Positions 1 to 8,559 of a DNA stretch of 34,485 nt are shown here, in pieces. The first letter of the stretch is position 1; every line of letters starts with the position of its first letter. A program made the position numbers and the translations under genes. Source of the stretch: Catenulispora sp. MAP5-51 (GTDB lineage: Bacteria > Actinomycetota > Actinomycetes > Streptomycetales > Catenulisporaceae); NCBI RefSeq assembly GCF_041261205.1, contig NZ_JBGCCH010000055.1:1-34485 (forward strand). Reading direction: 5' to 3'. The notes under the pieces are model-generated. The model was not told where the DNA came from. It searched no databases and worked only from the letters and a program-made list of their open reading frames with translations.

Positions 1-11
1 TGGCTGGTTTT

Positions 12-476
12 CGGTTCGTTCCCCTCGGTCGCGTCGGCAGGGCTTGTCCTACAGTGCCGGTTCTCGGGAGTCAAGTTCGCGCTGTACGAAACCGCAGGCC
101 ACGAAGCTAACCGCAGCGCGCGGACTTTACTCCCGGGGTTCGGCGCTGTACCCCTTGGGGCTGACGACGCGACCGAGGGGAACGAACCGCCACCACCCCA
201 CAAACCGCCACCGCTAAGCAGCGACCCGGCCACCCGATGGAGCCGCGCCAGTTCCCCGAGGGAGCCGAGGCCCGCCGGAGGCACCGGCTCTTCACCATGC
301 TCTTGATCTTGACCTTGATCTAGACCTGCCGCCCACCCGGCCGCCACCGAAGGATCCTGAACCAGCCCCGGGCCCGTGAACACCGCAACCCCCGGCCGAC
401 CGACCGACCAGCCACCACCGAACCCCGAACCCGCAAACCATGCGCGAAGCCGTCAAGAAACGCCTGTCGCCTGTAA
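12..476 (-). repeat. Dispersed repeat copy A with long terminal hairpin
   Basis: This gene-free stretch follows the 3' end of the adenylyltransferase-like gene. Read on the minus strand it starts with the family head (430-456, containing GGCTTCGCGCATGGTTTGCG). A core follows at 255-320 (CAAGGTCAAGA and GCCTCCGGCGGGC), then a long imperfect hairpin. The outer arms 12-36 and 165-189 are perfect 25-bp inverted repeats, and weaker pairing continues inward to about position 100. Three other copies of the head and core lie at 8.6, 9.3 and 33.9 kb. I see no convincing gene inside. Confidence 0.7.
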
Positions 477-547
477 CCCACCCACCAACAGCACCGCACC
501 GCCGCACCACACCACAGACAGCTGGCGAGCGCTTGCAACGACCCCAC

Positions 548-1042
548 TCAGAAGTGAGTGGCGATCCCGAAAGCCTTGCGCAGCTGAGCCATATCGTGCC
601 GATCGCGTTCGGCCGGCTCATAGCCCTGATGGAAGTAGACCTGCTGCTCGGCCGACAGGCAGGGCACCGCAGTCCCCGCGATGACGCCGGTGACGAAACA
701 CGAAGCCGGATAGGCAAAAGGCCGGTCCGCCTCCAACGAAGCCTGCGACGCCGACCCGTCCTCGCCGAAGACCAGCGGGTGCAGATCGATCTCCCGTCCC
801 CGTGCGTCGGCCATCACGAACCGCACCGGGCGCCAATCCACCGTCTCGGCGAACCCCGCGCGCGCCAAGGCCGCCACGAGCGCGGGCTCCTGATCGAGCC
901 GGTGCATCAGGTCCACGTCGCGGTGCGGGCGCGTCTGGTCGCCGACCAGGGCGTCGATGCCCCAGCCGCCGCCGATCCAGACGTCGGCGCCCGCCGCCCG
1001 CAGGAGGGCGACGAGCTCCAGTACGTCCTCGGCCGTCATCAC
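548..1042 (-). CDS. Aminoglycoside 2''-adenylyltransferase-like nucleotidyltransferase
   Basis: Small protein of 164 residues. Residues 23-45 carry the nucleotidyltransferase signature: a GGGWGID motif followed by RPHRDVDLM, the D-x-D metal-binding pair of the Pol-beta fold. Length and motif order match the family that includes the aminoglycoside 2''-adenylyltransferases (ANT(2'')/LinB-like), which transfer AMP from ATP to a small substrate. Many chromosomal members have no shown resistance role, so the substrate is unknown. Translation can start at GTG 1042 or at the next codon, ATG 1039; a G-rich stretch 10 bases upstream fits GTG slightly better. It lies 49 bases downstream of metH on the same strand. 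Its stop codon sits in a perfect 7-bp stem, 4-base loop hairpin (544-561). Confidence 0.8.
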   Translation of the reverse strand: MMTAEDVLELVALLRAAGADVWIGGGWGIDALVGDQTRPHRDVDLMHRLDQEPALVAALARAGFAETVDWRPVRFVMADARGREIDLHPLVFGEDGSASQASLEADRPFAYPASCFVTGVIAGTAVPCLSAEQQVYFHQGYEPAERDRHDMAQLRKAFGIATHF

Positions 1043-1059
1043 CGGCGTCTCGCCCCCCG

Positions 1060-1107
1060 TTGAAGCAACCTCACCCCGCCTTGCAGCAACCTCACCCCGC
1101 GTTGAAG
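1060..1107. repeat. 21-bp tandem repeat spanning the metH stop codon
   Basis: Two 21-bp units (1060-1080 and 1081-1101) differ at two positions, and a third partial unit lies at 1102-1107. The metH stop codon (1092-1094) is inside the second unit. Because the period is a multiple of three, the duplicate supplies a second in-frame TGA downstream. Confidence 0.85.
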
Positions 1108-4100
1108 TAAGAGGCCTCGGGGTGGTGCGCCACGATCGCGTCCGTCGACTGCTCCGGGTGCAGCTGGTACTCCTCCGACAGCCGCACGTTGATCCGCTCC
1201 GGCTTCAGCAGCTCCACGATCTTCGTCCGGTCCTCAAGGTCCGGGCACGCCGGGTACCCGAACGAGTACCGGCACCCGCGGTACTCCACCTTGAACAGCC
1301 CCTCGGTCGAGTCCGGGTCCTCCGCGGCGAAGCCCAGTTCGTCGCGCACGCGCGCGTGCCAGTACTCGGCCAGGGCCTCGGCGAGCTGGACGGACAGGCC
1401 GTGGAGCTCCATGTACTCGCGGTAGGAGTTGGCCGCGAACAGCTCCGCCGTCGCCTCGGCGATGCGGGCGCCGACCGTCACCAGCTGGAACGGGGCCACG
1501 TCCACCTCGCCGGATTCCTGCGGGCGCCAGAAGTCGGACAGGCACAGGTGGCGGTCGCGGCGCTGGCGCGGGAAGGTGAAGCTGGTGCGCTGGTCGCCGC
1601 TCTCGTCGAGGATCAGCAGGCTGTCGCCCTTGCTCACCGCCGGGAAGTAGCCGTAGACCACGGCCGCGTCCAGCAGGTTCTCGGTCTGCAGGCGCTCCAG
1701 CCACATGCGCAGGCGCGGGCGGCCCTCGGTCTCGACCAGTTCCTCGTACGAGCGCCCGCCGGAGCCGCGTCCGGGCTTGAGCCCCCACTGGCCCAGGAAC
1801 AGCGCGCGCTCGTCGAGGTAGGGCGCGTACTCCGCCAGCCGGATGCCCTTCACCATGCGGTCGCCCCAGAACGGCGGCGCCGGGATCGGGTTGTCCAGCG
1901 CCACGTCGGAGCGTGCCGGGATCGGCTCGTCCGGGAGCTCGCGCAGCGGCCCGGAGGCCTTCACCCGCCGGGGACGCAGCGCCGGCAGCGAGGCCCCGGG
2001 CACGCCGGCCTTCACCGCCGCGACGGCGTCCATCAGGTTCAGGCCCTCGAAGGCGTCGCGCGCGTAGCGCACCTCGCCGTCGTAGAGCTCGGCGAGGTCC
2101 TGCTCGACGTAGGCCCGGGTCAGCGCCGCGCCGCCGAGCAGCACCGGCCAGCGGCCGGCCACGCCGCGGGTGTTCATCTCCTCCAGGTTCTCCTTCATCA
2201 CCACCGTGGACTTCACCAGCAGCCCCGACATGCCGATGGCGTCGGCGGTGTGCTCCTCGGCGGCGTCCAGGATCGTCTGGAGCGGCTGCTTGATGCCGAG
2301 GTTGACCACGTTGTAGCCGTTGTTGGACAAGATGATGTCGACCAGGTTCTTGCCGATGTCGTGGACGTCGCCCTTCACCGTGGCCAGCACGATCGTGCCC
2401 TTGCCGGTGGAGTCCGACTTCTCCATGTGCGGCTCCAGGTGGGCCACCGCCGCCTTCATGGTCTCCGCGCTCTGCAGCACGAACGGCAGCTGCATCTCGC
2501 CGGAGCCGAACAGCTCGCCGACCGTCTTCATGCCGTCCAGCAGCACCTCGTTGACGATCTCCAGGGCGGGGCGCTCCTCCAGCGCCGAATCCAGGTCGGC
2601 CTCCAGGCCCTTGCGCTCGCCGTCGATGATGCGGCGCTTGAGCCGCTCGTTCAGCGGCAGCGCGGCCAGCTCGTCGGCGCGGGAGGCCTTCAGCGAGGCC
2701 GCGTCCACGCCCTCGAACAGCTCCAGCAGCCGGGTCAGCGGGTCGTAGCCCTCGGCGCGCCGGTCATAGACCAGGTCCAGGGCGACCTTGCGCTGCTCCT
2801 CCGGGATGCGGGCGATGGGCAGGATCTTGGAGGCGTGCACGATCGCCGAGTCCAGGCCGGCCTCGACGCACTCGTGCAGGAACACCGAGTTCAGCACCTG
2901 GCGCGCGGCCGGGTTCAGGCCGAAGGAGATGTTCGACAGGCCCAGCGTGGTCTGCACGTCCGGGTGCCGGCGCTTGAGCTCCCGGATGCCCTCGATGGTC
3001 TCCAGGCCGTCGCGGCGCGACTCCTCCTGCCCGGTACAGATCGTGAAGGTGAGACAGTCCACGAGGATCGAGTCCTCCGGCACGCCCCAGTTCGCCGTGA
3101 TGTCCTCGATCAGCCGCTCGGCGATCGCCACCTTGTGCTCGGCGGTGCGGGCCTGGCCCTGTTCGTCGATGGTCAGGGCGATGACGCCGGCGCCGTGCGA
3201 GGACACCAGCTCCATGATCCGCGCGAAGCGGGAGTCCGGGGCGTCGCCGTCCTCGTAGTTCACCGAGTTGATGACCGCGCGGCCGCCGAGGGTCTCCAGC
3301 CCGGCCTGCAACACCTGCGGCTCGGTGGAGTCCAGCACGATCGGCAGCGTGGAGGCGGTCGCGAACCGGCTGGCGACCTGCTTCATGTCCTCGACGCCGT
3401 CCCGGCCCACGTAGTCGACGCAGAGGTCGAGCATGTGCGCGCCGTCGCGGATCTGGTTGCGGGCGATCTCCACGCACGCGTCCCAGTTCTCGGCCAGCAG
3501 CGCCTCGCGGAACGCCTTGGAGCCGTTGGTGTTGGCGCGCTCGCCGATCGCCAGGTAGCTGATGTCCTGCCGGAACGGCACGTGCTGGTACAGCGAGGAG
3601 GCCCCCGGCTCGCGCTTGGGGTCGCGCTGCGGCACCTCGCGTCCGCCGAGGCTCTCGACCAGCTGGCGCAGGTGCTCCGGCGTGGTGCCGCAGCAGCCTC
3701 CGATCAGCGCGATGCCGAACTGGTCGACGAAGCGCTGGTGCCAGTCGACGAGTTCCTCGGGGCTCAGCGGGTAGTGCGCGCCGTCGGAGGTCAGCACCGG
3801 CAGGCCGGCGTTGGGCATGCAGGACAGGCCGATCGTGGAGTGCTTGGCCAGGTAGCGCAGGTGCTCGCTCATCTCGGCCGGGCCGGTGGAGCAGTTCAGG
3901 CCGATGCGCTCGATGCCCAGGGACTCCAGCGCGGTCAGCGCCGCGCCGACCTCGGTGCCCAGCAGCATCGTGCCGGTGGTCTCAAAGGCCGCCGAGGCCC
4001 ACACCGGGATGTCGACCCCGGCCGCGCGCGCCGCCGCCTTGGCGCCCAGCACCGAGGCCTTGATCTGCAGCAGGTCCTGGCTGGTCTCCACCAGCAGCGC

Positions 4101-4601
4101 GTCGGCGCCGCCGGCGATGAGCCCGGCGGCCTCGGCTTGGTAGGCGTCGCGCAGCGTGGCGTAGCCGATCTGGCCCAGGGACGGCAGCTTGGTGCCCGGG
4201 CCGATCGAGCCGATCACCCAGCGCGGCTTGTCGGCGGTGGCGAAGCCGTCGGCGACCTCGCGGGCCAGCCGGGCCCCGGCTTCGGAGAGCTCGAAGACGC
4301 GGTCGGAGATGTCGTAGTCGCCGAGGTTGGTGTGGTTGGCGCCGAAGGTGTTGGTCTCCACGCAGTCCACGCCGGCGCGGAAGTACTCTTCGTGCACGGC
4401 CTGCACGATGTCCGGGCGGGAGATGTTGAGGATCTCGTTGCAGCCCTCGTGGCCCTGGAAGTCGTCCAGCGTCGGGTTCTGCGCCTGCAGCATGGTGCCC
4501 ATGGCCCCGTCGGCCACCACCACCCTGGTCCGGAGTGCTTCACGGAGTGCGGCGATCCGGGCGTTTCCGGCGTGCGCGGAAGGGGCGGCGGTCGAGGCCA
4601 T
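1092..4601 (-). CDS. metH: Cobalamin-dependent methionine synthase
   Basis: This 1169-residue enzyme transfers the methyl group of 5-methyltetrahydrofolate to homocysteine through cobalamin in the cytoplasm. Domains are in the usual order. The homocysteine domain covers about residues 15-330, with zinc ligands Cys237, Cys303 and Cys304 (in GLNCSTG and IGGCCGTTPEH). Next come the pterin-binding domain (about 350-620), the cobalamin cap and Rossmann domains with the axial His747 in GDVHDIG, and the C-terminal S-adenosylmethionine reactivation domain. I start it at ATG 4601 because GGAGGAA lies just upstream; a reading frame continues 30 codons further up but has no family similarity. No cobalamin or SAM riboswitch is recognisable in the 156-base gap upstream. 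Confidence 0.97.
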   Translation of the reverse strand: MASTAAPSAHAGNARIAALREALRTRVVVADGAMGTMLQAQNPTLDDFQGHEGCNEILNISRPDIVQAVHEEYFRAGVDCVETNTFGANHTNLGDYDISDRVFELSEAGARLAREVADGFATADKPRWVIGSIGPGTKLPSLGQIGYATLRDAYQAEAAGLIAGGADALLVETSQDLLQIKASVLGAKAAARAAGVDIPVWASAAFETTGTMLLGTEVGAALTALESLGIERIGLNCSTGPAEMSEHLRYLAKHSTIGLSCMPNAGLPVLTSDGAHYPLSPEELVDWHQRFVDQFGIALIGGCCGTTPEHLRQLVESLGGREVPQRDPKREPGASSLYQHVPFRQDISYLAIGERANTNGSKAFREALLAENWDACVEIARNQIRDGAHMLDLCVDYVGRDGVEDMKQVASRFATASTLPIVLDSTEPQVLQAGLETLGGRAVINSVNYEDGDAPDSRFARIMELVSSHGAGVIALTIDEQGQARTAEHKVAIAERLIEDITANWGVPEDSILVDCLTFTICTGQEESRRDGLETIEGIRELKRRHPDVQTTLGLSNISFGLNPAARQVLNSVFLHECVEAGLDSAIVHASKILPIARIPEEQRKVALDLVYDRRAEGYDPLTRLLELFEGVDAASLKASRADELAALPLNERLKRRIIDGERKGLEADLDSALEERPALEIVNEVLLDGMKTVGELFGSGEMQLPFVLQSAETMKAAVAHLEPHMEKSDSTGKGTIVLATVKGDVHDIGKNLVDIILSNNGYNVVNLGIKQPLQTILDAAEEHTADAIGMSGLLVKSTVVMKENLEEMNTRGVAGRWPVLLGGAALTRAYVEQDLAELYDGEVRYARDAFEGLNLMDAVAAVKAGVPGASLPALRPRRVKASGPLRELPDEPIPARSDVALDNPIPAPPFWGDRMVKGIRLAEYAPYLDERALFLGQWGLKPGRGSGGRSYEELVETEGRPRLRMWLERLQTENLLDAAVVYGYFPAVSKGDSLLILDESGDQRTSFTFPRQRRDRHLCLSDFWRPQESGEVDVAPFQLVTVGARIAEATAELFAANSYREYMELHGLSVQLAEALAEYWHARVRDELGFAAEDPDSTEGLFKVEYRGCRYSFGYPACPDLEDRTKIVELLKPERINVRLSEEYQLHPEQSTDAIVAHHPEASYFNAG

Positions 4602-4651
4602 GAGGGTTCCTCCGGGGTGAGCGGCTGCTCTTACTTGACCAATCGGACACG

Positions 4652-4680
4652 ATTCTAGTCCGCGGGGCATTCTGAGACAG
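4652..4680 (-). promoter_or_regulatory. Candidate metH promoter
   Basis: On the minus strand CTGTCT (4675-4680) and TAGAAT (4652-4657) are separated by 17 bases. This would give a short leader of about 45 bases before the metH start at 4601. The -35 matches the TTGACA consensus at only three positions, so this is tentative. Confidence 0.35.
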
Positions 4681-4726
4681 GGCGTGTCCACGTGGTGGAG
4701 CGTCCCCGGTGCGGGCCTGCTCCGGC

Positions 4727-4762
4727 CGTGTTCCCGGGCGTGTTGTCAGGCGTGTTGTCAGG
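4727..4762. repeat. 12-bp tandem repeat spanning a stop codon
   Basis: Two identical units of CGTGTTGTCAGG (4739-4750 and 4751-4762) are preceded by a diverged third (4727-4738). The stop codon of the neighbouring gene (4758-4760) lies in the last unit. The 12-base period repeats the TGA in frame. Confidence 0.85.
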
Positions 4763-6626
4763 AGCTGGAGGCCGGCGCCGCAGGGTGGGAGCCCGCCGCG
4801 GCGATCGCCGCCTCGACCGGCATCCGGCGGGTCGCGATCGCCCACGCCACCTCGGCCCACAGCTCCGGACGGCCGTCCAGACGCGCGGCGACCAGGCCTT
4901 CGAGCGGGAAATGGCCGGTCCGGTCCAGTTCCTGCTCGGCACGCAGCCCCTGGGCGCCGAAATCCTCGGCATCCAACAGGTCGACCCAATGCCGGCGCGG
5001 CGTCCGCCGGGCGGCCTCGACCAGCGGTTCGGCGCTGCCGGCGGCCATGGACGCGCGGACCGCGGGCAGCACCGCGTCCAGGCTCCCGGCGCGCTCCAGG
5101 TCCAGCGCCCACACCGGCTCCGGCCCGGCCGCCACGGCCAGGGCGCCGTACACGCAGGTCAGCTCGGCCGGCTCGGTGCGGCTCCGCAGGCCCGCGACCA
5201 CCTGGTGCAGCAGGGCCGGGTCGTCGGTCAGCCACCAGGCCAGGTCGACGAGCCTGTCGCCGCCGGCGGCGGTCCACCGCAGCGCCTCGTCCACCCCGGC
5301 GAGCCCGGCGAACTCGCGGAACACCCGGCTCAGGACATCCGGCGGCACGATCCGCTTGAGCAGGACCTCGCGGGCGTGGCCGAGGTCCATCTGCTCCAGG
5401 ACGTAGTCGGGGCACAGCACGTTCTTCAGCAGCCGGTGGTACCGGCGGACGGAGGTGTACGCCAGGTCATGGTCGACCAGCACCCGGCTCAGCGGGGCGC
5501 TGCCGAGCAGCCACTCCCCCTGGTCGTCGGCGGTCTGCGGCTGGTCCGGCGGGCCGACCAGTTCGTTCTCGACCAGCCGGTCGAGGTAGCGCGCCGCGAC
5601 CGGGTGCGGGGCCAGGGCGAGCAGGATGTTCTGCGAGGCGTAGGCGGAGCGGTCCGGATGCAGGAAGCGGTGGAGACCACCGGGCGCCCGATCCGAACGC
5701 AGCAGTTCGGCGACCGAGCCGGCGAAGCTGCCGCTGAGGTCGATCACCCGCGCCCAGCGCTGGTCGTCCTCCCCCAATGCCTCGGCCAGACGGCGCGCGA
5801 GCAGAACCCTGACGTCGCCGGTCGCCCGGCGCAACCAAGGACGCGAATACTCCGCCGGGGTGCAGACCGCCAGCGCCAACACCAGCGCCGCCGGCCGGGT
5901 GCGCTCCACGATCTGCCTGGCCGTCAGGGACCCGGCGCACAGCGCTTCCAGCGCCAGGGCCCGGATGCGGGCCACGGCGGCGCCGAGGTCGGCGCCGGTG
6001 GGGGCGTCTTCCTCGAGCATGCGGAGATAGGCGTCCAGGCCCAGGGGTCGCGGCGGCACATGCTCGGGCTGCTGGACCAGCCGCCGCGCGAGCATCCGCC
6101 GCACGGGCCCGGGCCCCCACTGCGAGATGTGTGCGACGACGGCCGGCGCCAACGGCAACTCGGCGGTCGCCACCGCCTCGGCGAGCTGATCGGCGGACAG
6201 CGCGGCCAGCGCGGGCACGACATCAGCCGGCCGCGCCGAGCCGAGCAGCCGCAGCAGCGCGACCGGACCGGGGACCGCGTCGGGCGCGGCCTCGCGCAGG
6301 CGGAGGCTTTCGGTGGGCCAGGCTGGCGAGGTCGTGGCGATGGGCACAGTGGATATGACGAGTCCGGCGGCCGATGCTGTTGCAGTTGGCGCGGTGGATT
6401 CGGCGCTCGGCCCGGTTGGCACCGCGAGAACGGCCGCCGCAGCCAACGCACTCGGCCCGGTTGGCACCGCAGGCGCGGCCGCCGCAGCTAGCGCACTCGG
6501 CCCGGCTGGCGCCGCAGGCACGACCGCCGCAGCTAGCGCACTCGGCCCGGTCGCCGACCCCGCCCCGTCGGCCGCCCCCGGCGCGCTCGATCCCGTCGGC
6601 ACCGTCACGAACGCCTGTTCAGCCAC
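4758..6626 (-). CDS. Unrecognised 622-residue protein with N-terminal repeats
   Basis: I do not recognise this family. The first 110 residues or so are low-complexity Ala/Pro/Thr sequence with three 15-residue repeats of the form GPSALAAAxxPAxPT. The remaining 500 residues look globular and mostly helical, with many Leu/Ala/Arg stretches such as RRMLARRLVQQPEHV. There is no obvious signal peptide, membrane segment or catalytic motif. The start is GTG 6626, without a convincing ribosome binding site and directly next to a small hairpin at 6627-6643; a downstream start past the repeats cannot be excluded. It lies 156 bases upstream of metH on the same strand and might share a transcript with it, but nothing links it to methionine metabolism. 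Confidence 0.75.
   Translation of the reverse strand: MAEQAFVTVPTGSSAPGAADGAGSATGPSALAAAVVPAAPAGPSALAAAAAPAVPTGPSALAAAAVLAVPTGPSAESTAPTATASAAGLVISTVPIATTSPAWPTESLRLREAAPDAVPGPVALLRLLGSARPADVVPALAALSADQLAEAVATAELPLAPAVVAHISQWGPGPVRRMLARRLVQQPEHVPPRPLGLDAYLRMLEEDAPTGADLGAAVARIRALALEALCAGSLTARQIVERTRPAALVLALAVCTPAEYSRPWLRRATGDVRVLLARRLAEALGEDDQRWARVIDLSGSFAGSVAELLRSDRAPGGLHRFLHPDRSAYASQNILLALAPHPVAARYLDRLVENELVGPPDQPQTADDQGEWLLGSAPLSRVLVDHDLAYTSVRRYHRLLKNVLCPDYVLEQMDLGHAREVLLKRIVPPDVLSRVFREFAGLAGVDEALRWTAAGGDRLVDLAWWLTDDPALLHQVVAGLRSRTEPAELTCVYGALAVAAGPEPVWALDLERAGSLDAVLPAVRASMAAGSAEPLVEAARRTPRRHWVDLLDAEDFGAQGLRAEQELDRTGHFPLEGLVAARLDGRPELWAEVAWAIATRRMPVEAAIAAAGSHPAAPASSS
6406..6550. repeat. 45-bp in-frame coding tandem repeat
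   Basis: Three 45-bp units begin at 6406, 6451 and 6496, each starting CTCGGCCCGG, and a partial fourth begins at 6541. They encode the 15-residue repeats of the unrecognised protein. A period that preserves the frame and near-identical units point to recent expansion. Confidence 0.9.
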
Positions 6627-6643
6627 CAGGGCATCTTGCCCTG
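6627..6643. other. Small hairpin at a gene start
   Basis: CAGGGCA and TGCCCTG form a perfect 7-bp stem with a 3-base loop. The hairpin abuts the GTG start at 6626, where a ribosome binding site would be expected, and follows the monooxygenase-side intergenic space. It could reduce initiation or help terminate upstream transcription. Confidence 0.5.
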
Positions 6644-6683
6644 TCCGCGCGCGGTTGAGTACCGCCGGGGTCGCCCGCCGGTG

Positions 6684-7811
6684 CTATTGGTTGAGAATCG
6701 TGCTGATCATCTTCAGCCACCGGGTGTAGAACCAGCTGATCAGCGCGTTGGGAGTGAGCAGCCCGGCACCCGGCCGGTACTTGTCAGTCACCTCCGATCC
6801 GGCCACCATCTGCGTCAGCCGCGCGCCCTTGAGGCGCGAGCGTTCGTACTCGGCCAGGCCCGCCGGCAGGTCGCCCTCCTTCAGACGCAGCCCGCGCGCC
6901 AGGGCCCAGCCGTCCTCCAGGGCCTGGTTCGCGCCCTGAGCCACCGTCGGGGGCATCGTGTGCGCGGCGTCGCCGAGCAGGACCACGCGTCCGCGGCTCC
7001 AGCCGCGGGTCACCTTCTGCCGCCGGTGCGCGAAGAACTCGATCTGGGAGTCGTCGGCGGCGGCCAGGGTCTCGGCGACCGGGGAGGCCCAGTGGCCGAA
7101 GCGCTCCTTCAGCATGGCCGTGACCGAGGGCGGCTGCGGGTCCTCGGCGTTCCACGGCCGGTCGAACCACCACTGCAGCAAGCCGTTGCCGGCCGGCATC
7201 AGGCCGCAGAATCCCTCGCGGCCGACGATCATCAGGCCGCGCCGGGAATGCGTGGTCTCCACGTCGACCGGCGTCAGCCCCTGCCAGGTCGCCCAGCCCG
7301 CGGGCCGGGTCGGGTCCGCGCCGTACACCAGGTCGCGCACCACGGAGCGCGAGCCGTCCGCGCCGATCACCAGGTCCGCCGACGCCGCCGTGCCGTCGGC
7401 GAAGCGCACCTCGGCCGAGCCGGGATCCTGGTCGATCGAGACCGCGCGGCGCCCGAAGTGCAGCGTGCCCTCCGGGAGGCCGTCGGCCAGGCGCCGGATG
7501 AGGTCGCGGCGCGGCGTCGAGCGGTGCGGGTAGCCGTAGCGCGCCGCCGCCCGCGTGCAGTCGATGTCCATCAGCATCCGGGCGTCGCTGCCGCGCAGCA
7601 TCGCCAGATAGTCGATCGGCGCGCCGAGGTCGTCGTACGGCACACCGAGCGCGTGCAGCACCGCCGTGCCATTGCTCCACAGTGTCAGTGCCGAGCCCGA
7701 CGTACGCAGCGCCTCGGCCCGTTCGTAGCACGCCACCTCGTGTCCGTCCGCGATCAGTGCCCGGGTCGCGGCCAGACCGCCGATCCCGGCTCCGATGACC
7801 ACCACACGCAT
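6684..7811 (-). CDS. FAD-dependent monooxygenase (aromatic hydroxylase type)
   Basis: This 375-residue flavoprotein belongs to the FAD_binding_3 group, which hydroxylates small aromatic or polyketide-like substrates with NAD(P)H and oxygen. The N-terminal VVIGAGIGG is the FAD-binding GxGxxG motif. GADGSRSVVRD is the DG motif, and GDAAHTMPPTVAQGANQALED is the GD motif that contacts the FAD ribityl chain. The start is ATG 7811, preceded by AGGAGGGG; the upstream extension of the frame lacks family similarity. It is divergent from a TetR-type regulator with a palindrome between them, so it is probably that regulator's target. The substrate cannot be read from the sequence. Confidence 0.93.
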   Translation of the reverse strand: MRVVVIGAGIGGLAATRALIADGHEVACYERAEALRTSGSALTLWSNGTAVLHALGVPYDDLGAPIDYLAMLRGSDARMLMDIDCTRAAARYGYPHRSTPRRDLIRRLADGLPEGTLHFGRRAVSIDQDPGSAEVRFADGTAASADLVIGADGSRSVVRDLVYGADPTRPAGWATWQGLTPVDVETTHSRRGLMIVGREGFCGLMPAGNGLLQWWFDRPWNAEDPQPPSVTAMLKERFGHWASPVAETLAAADDSQIEFFAHRRQKVTRGWSRGRVVLLGDAAHTMPPTVAQGANQALEDGWALARGLRLKEGDLPAGLAEYERSRLKGARLTQMVAGSEVTDKYRPGAGLLTPNALISWFYTRWLKMISTILNQ

Positions 7812-7851
7812 GGTTCCCCTCCTGTCGTCCCGCCTGTCCCGCCTCACGATC

Positions 7852-7891
7852 GATACCACCACAACGATAGTACTATCCCGGCTCCGGTATC
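7852..7891. promoter_or_regulatory. Nested palindromic operator between monooxygenase and TetR genes
   Basis: A perfect 12-bp palindrome GATAGTACTATC (7866-7877) is flanked by GATACC (7852-7857) and GGTATC (7886-7891). Both dyads share the same centre at 7871.5, with 8 bases on each side between inner and outer arms. TATCAT at 7888-7893 could be a -10 for the TetR gene, giving an almost leaderless transcript. The site is the likely TetR operator for both genes. Confidence 0.75.
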
Positions 7892-7902
7892 ATCTCGGGG
7901 TG

Positions 7903-8502
7903 ATGGCTCCCCCTCCGAACCTGGCCCGGCGCCGCGCCCTGACCGACGGCGCGCTGCGCGTGCTGGCCGCCACCGGCCTGCACGGCTTCAGCCACCGCGC
8001 CGTGGACACCGCCGCCGACCTGCCCGCCGGCACCGCCGCCAACTACTTCGGCAGCCGCGACGCGCTGCTGGCGGCCGCCGCCGAGCGCGTGCTGGAACTG
8101 CACGAGGAGGACATGGCGGCCGCCCACGGCCTGGTCGTCGGTCCGGTCGACCGCGAGGGCCTGATCGGCCTGCTGGCGATGTCGCTGGAGATGTCGGCCA
8201 AGCTGCACCGCGACCGCTACCTGGCGGTCTACGAGCTCACCCTGGAATCCACACGCCGCCCGGCCTTGCGGGCGACGTTCGACGCCATCCGGGACGCGGC
8301 GATCGAGTTCACCTGCGAGCAGCACCGGGCCCTGGGCCTGGCCACCTCGCGCCAGGACGTGGAGACCCTGATCACGCTGTACGGCGGCGCGCTGTTCACC
8401 CTGATCACCGGCCAGGCCGGCGAGCACGGCAAGGACGGCGAGCCCGACACCGCGACCTGCACCGCGCTGGCCCGCACGATGGTCGCGGGCATCTCGTCGT
8501 AG
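7903..8502 (+). CDS. TetR-family transcriptional regulator
   Basis: A 199-residue protein of typical TetR length. Residues 10-55 form the DNA-binding domain (RRRALTDGALRVLAATG, then AVDTAADLPAGTAANYFGSRDALL, in which NYFGSRDALL is the classical end of the recognition helix). The C-terminal helical part would bind a ligand and dimerise. The start at ATG 7903 (GTG 7900 is adjacent) fits the family; the longer frame upstream would run through the operator. It probably represses itself and the divergent monooxygenase through the palindrome at 7852-7891, with release by the monooxygenase substrate or a related compound. The ligand is unknown. A 22-bp duplication spans its stop codon. Confidence 0.92.
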   Translation: MAPPPNLARRRALTDGALRVLAATGLHGFSHRAVDTAADLPAGTAANYFGSRDALLAAAAERVLELHEEDMAAAHGLVVGPVDREGLIGLLAMSLEMSAKLHRDRYLAVYELTLESTRRPALRATFDAIRDAAIEFTCEQHRALGLATSRQDVETLITLYGGALFTLITGQAGEHGKDGEPDTATCTALARTMVAGISS

Positions 8503-8528
8503 AACAGCGGGCATCTCGTCGTAGAACA
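8485..8528. repeat. 22-bp perfect tandem duplication spanning the TetR stop codon
   Basis: Units 8485-8506 and 8507-8528 are identical, each containing GGGCATCTCGTCGTAG. The first carries the real TAG stop (8500-8502). The period of 22 puts the copied TAG out of frame, unlike the other stop-spanning repeats in this window. Confidence 0.9.
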
Positions 8529-8559
8529 TGTGAGAGCTGGCGCGGCTGGATGGTGTGTG

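Noticed and set aside
957-4658. A 1233-residue open frame antisense to metH
   Set aside because: Very high third-position GC opens antisense frames in such genomes. The opposite strand encodes an unmistakable MetH, and the antisense translation is Arg/Gln/Val-rich with no domain.
4602-4757. Cobalamin or SAM riboswitch upstream of metH
   Set aside because: The gap is short and I could not find the conserved B12-box or SAM-riboswitch core sequence on the minus strand.
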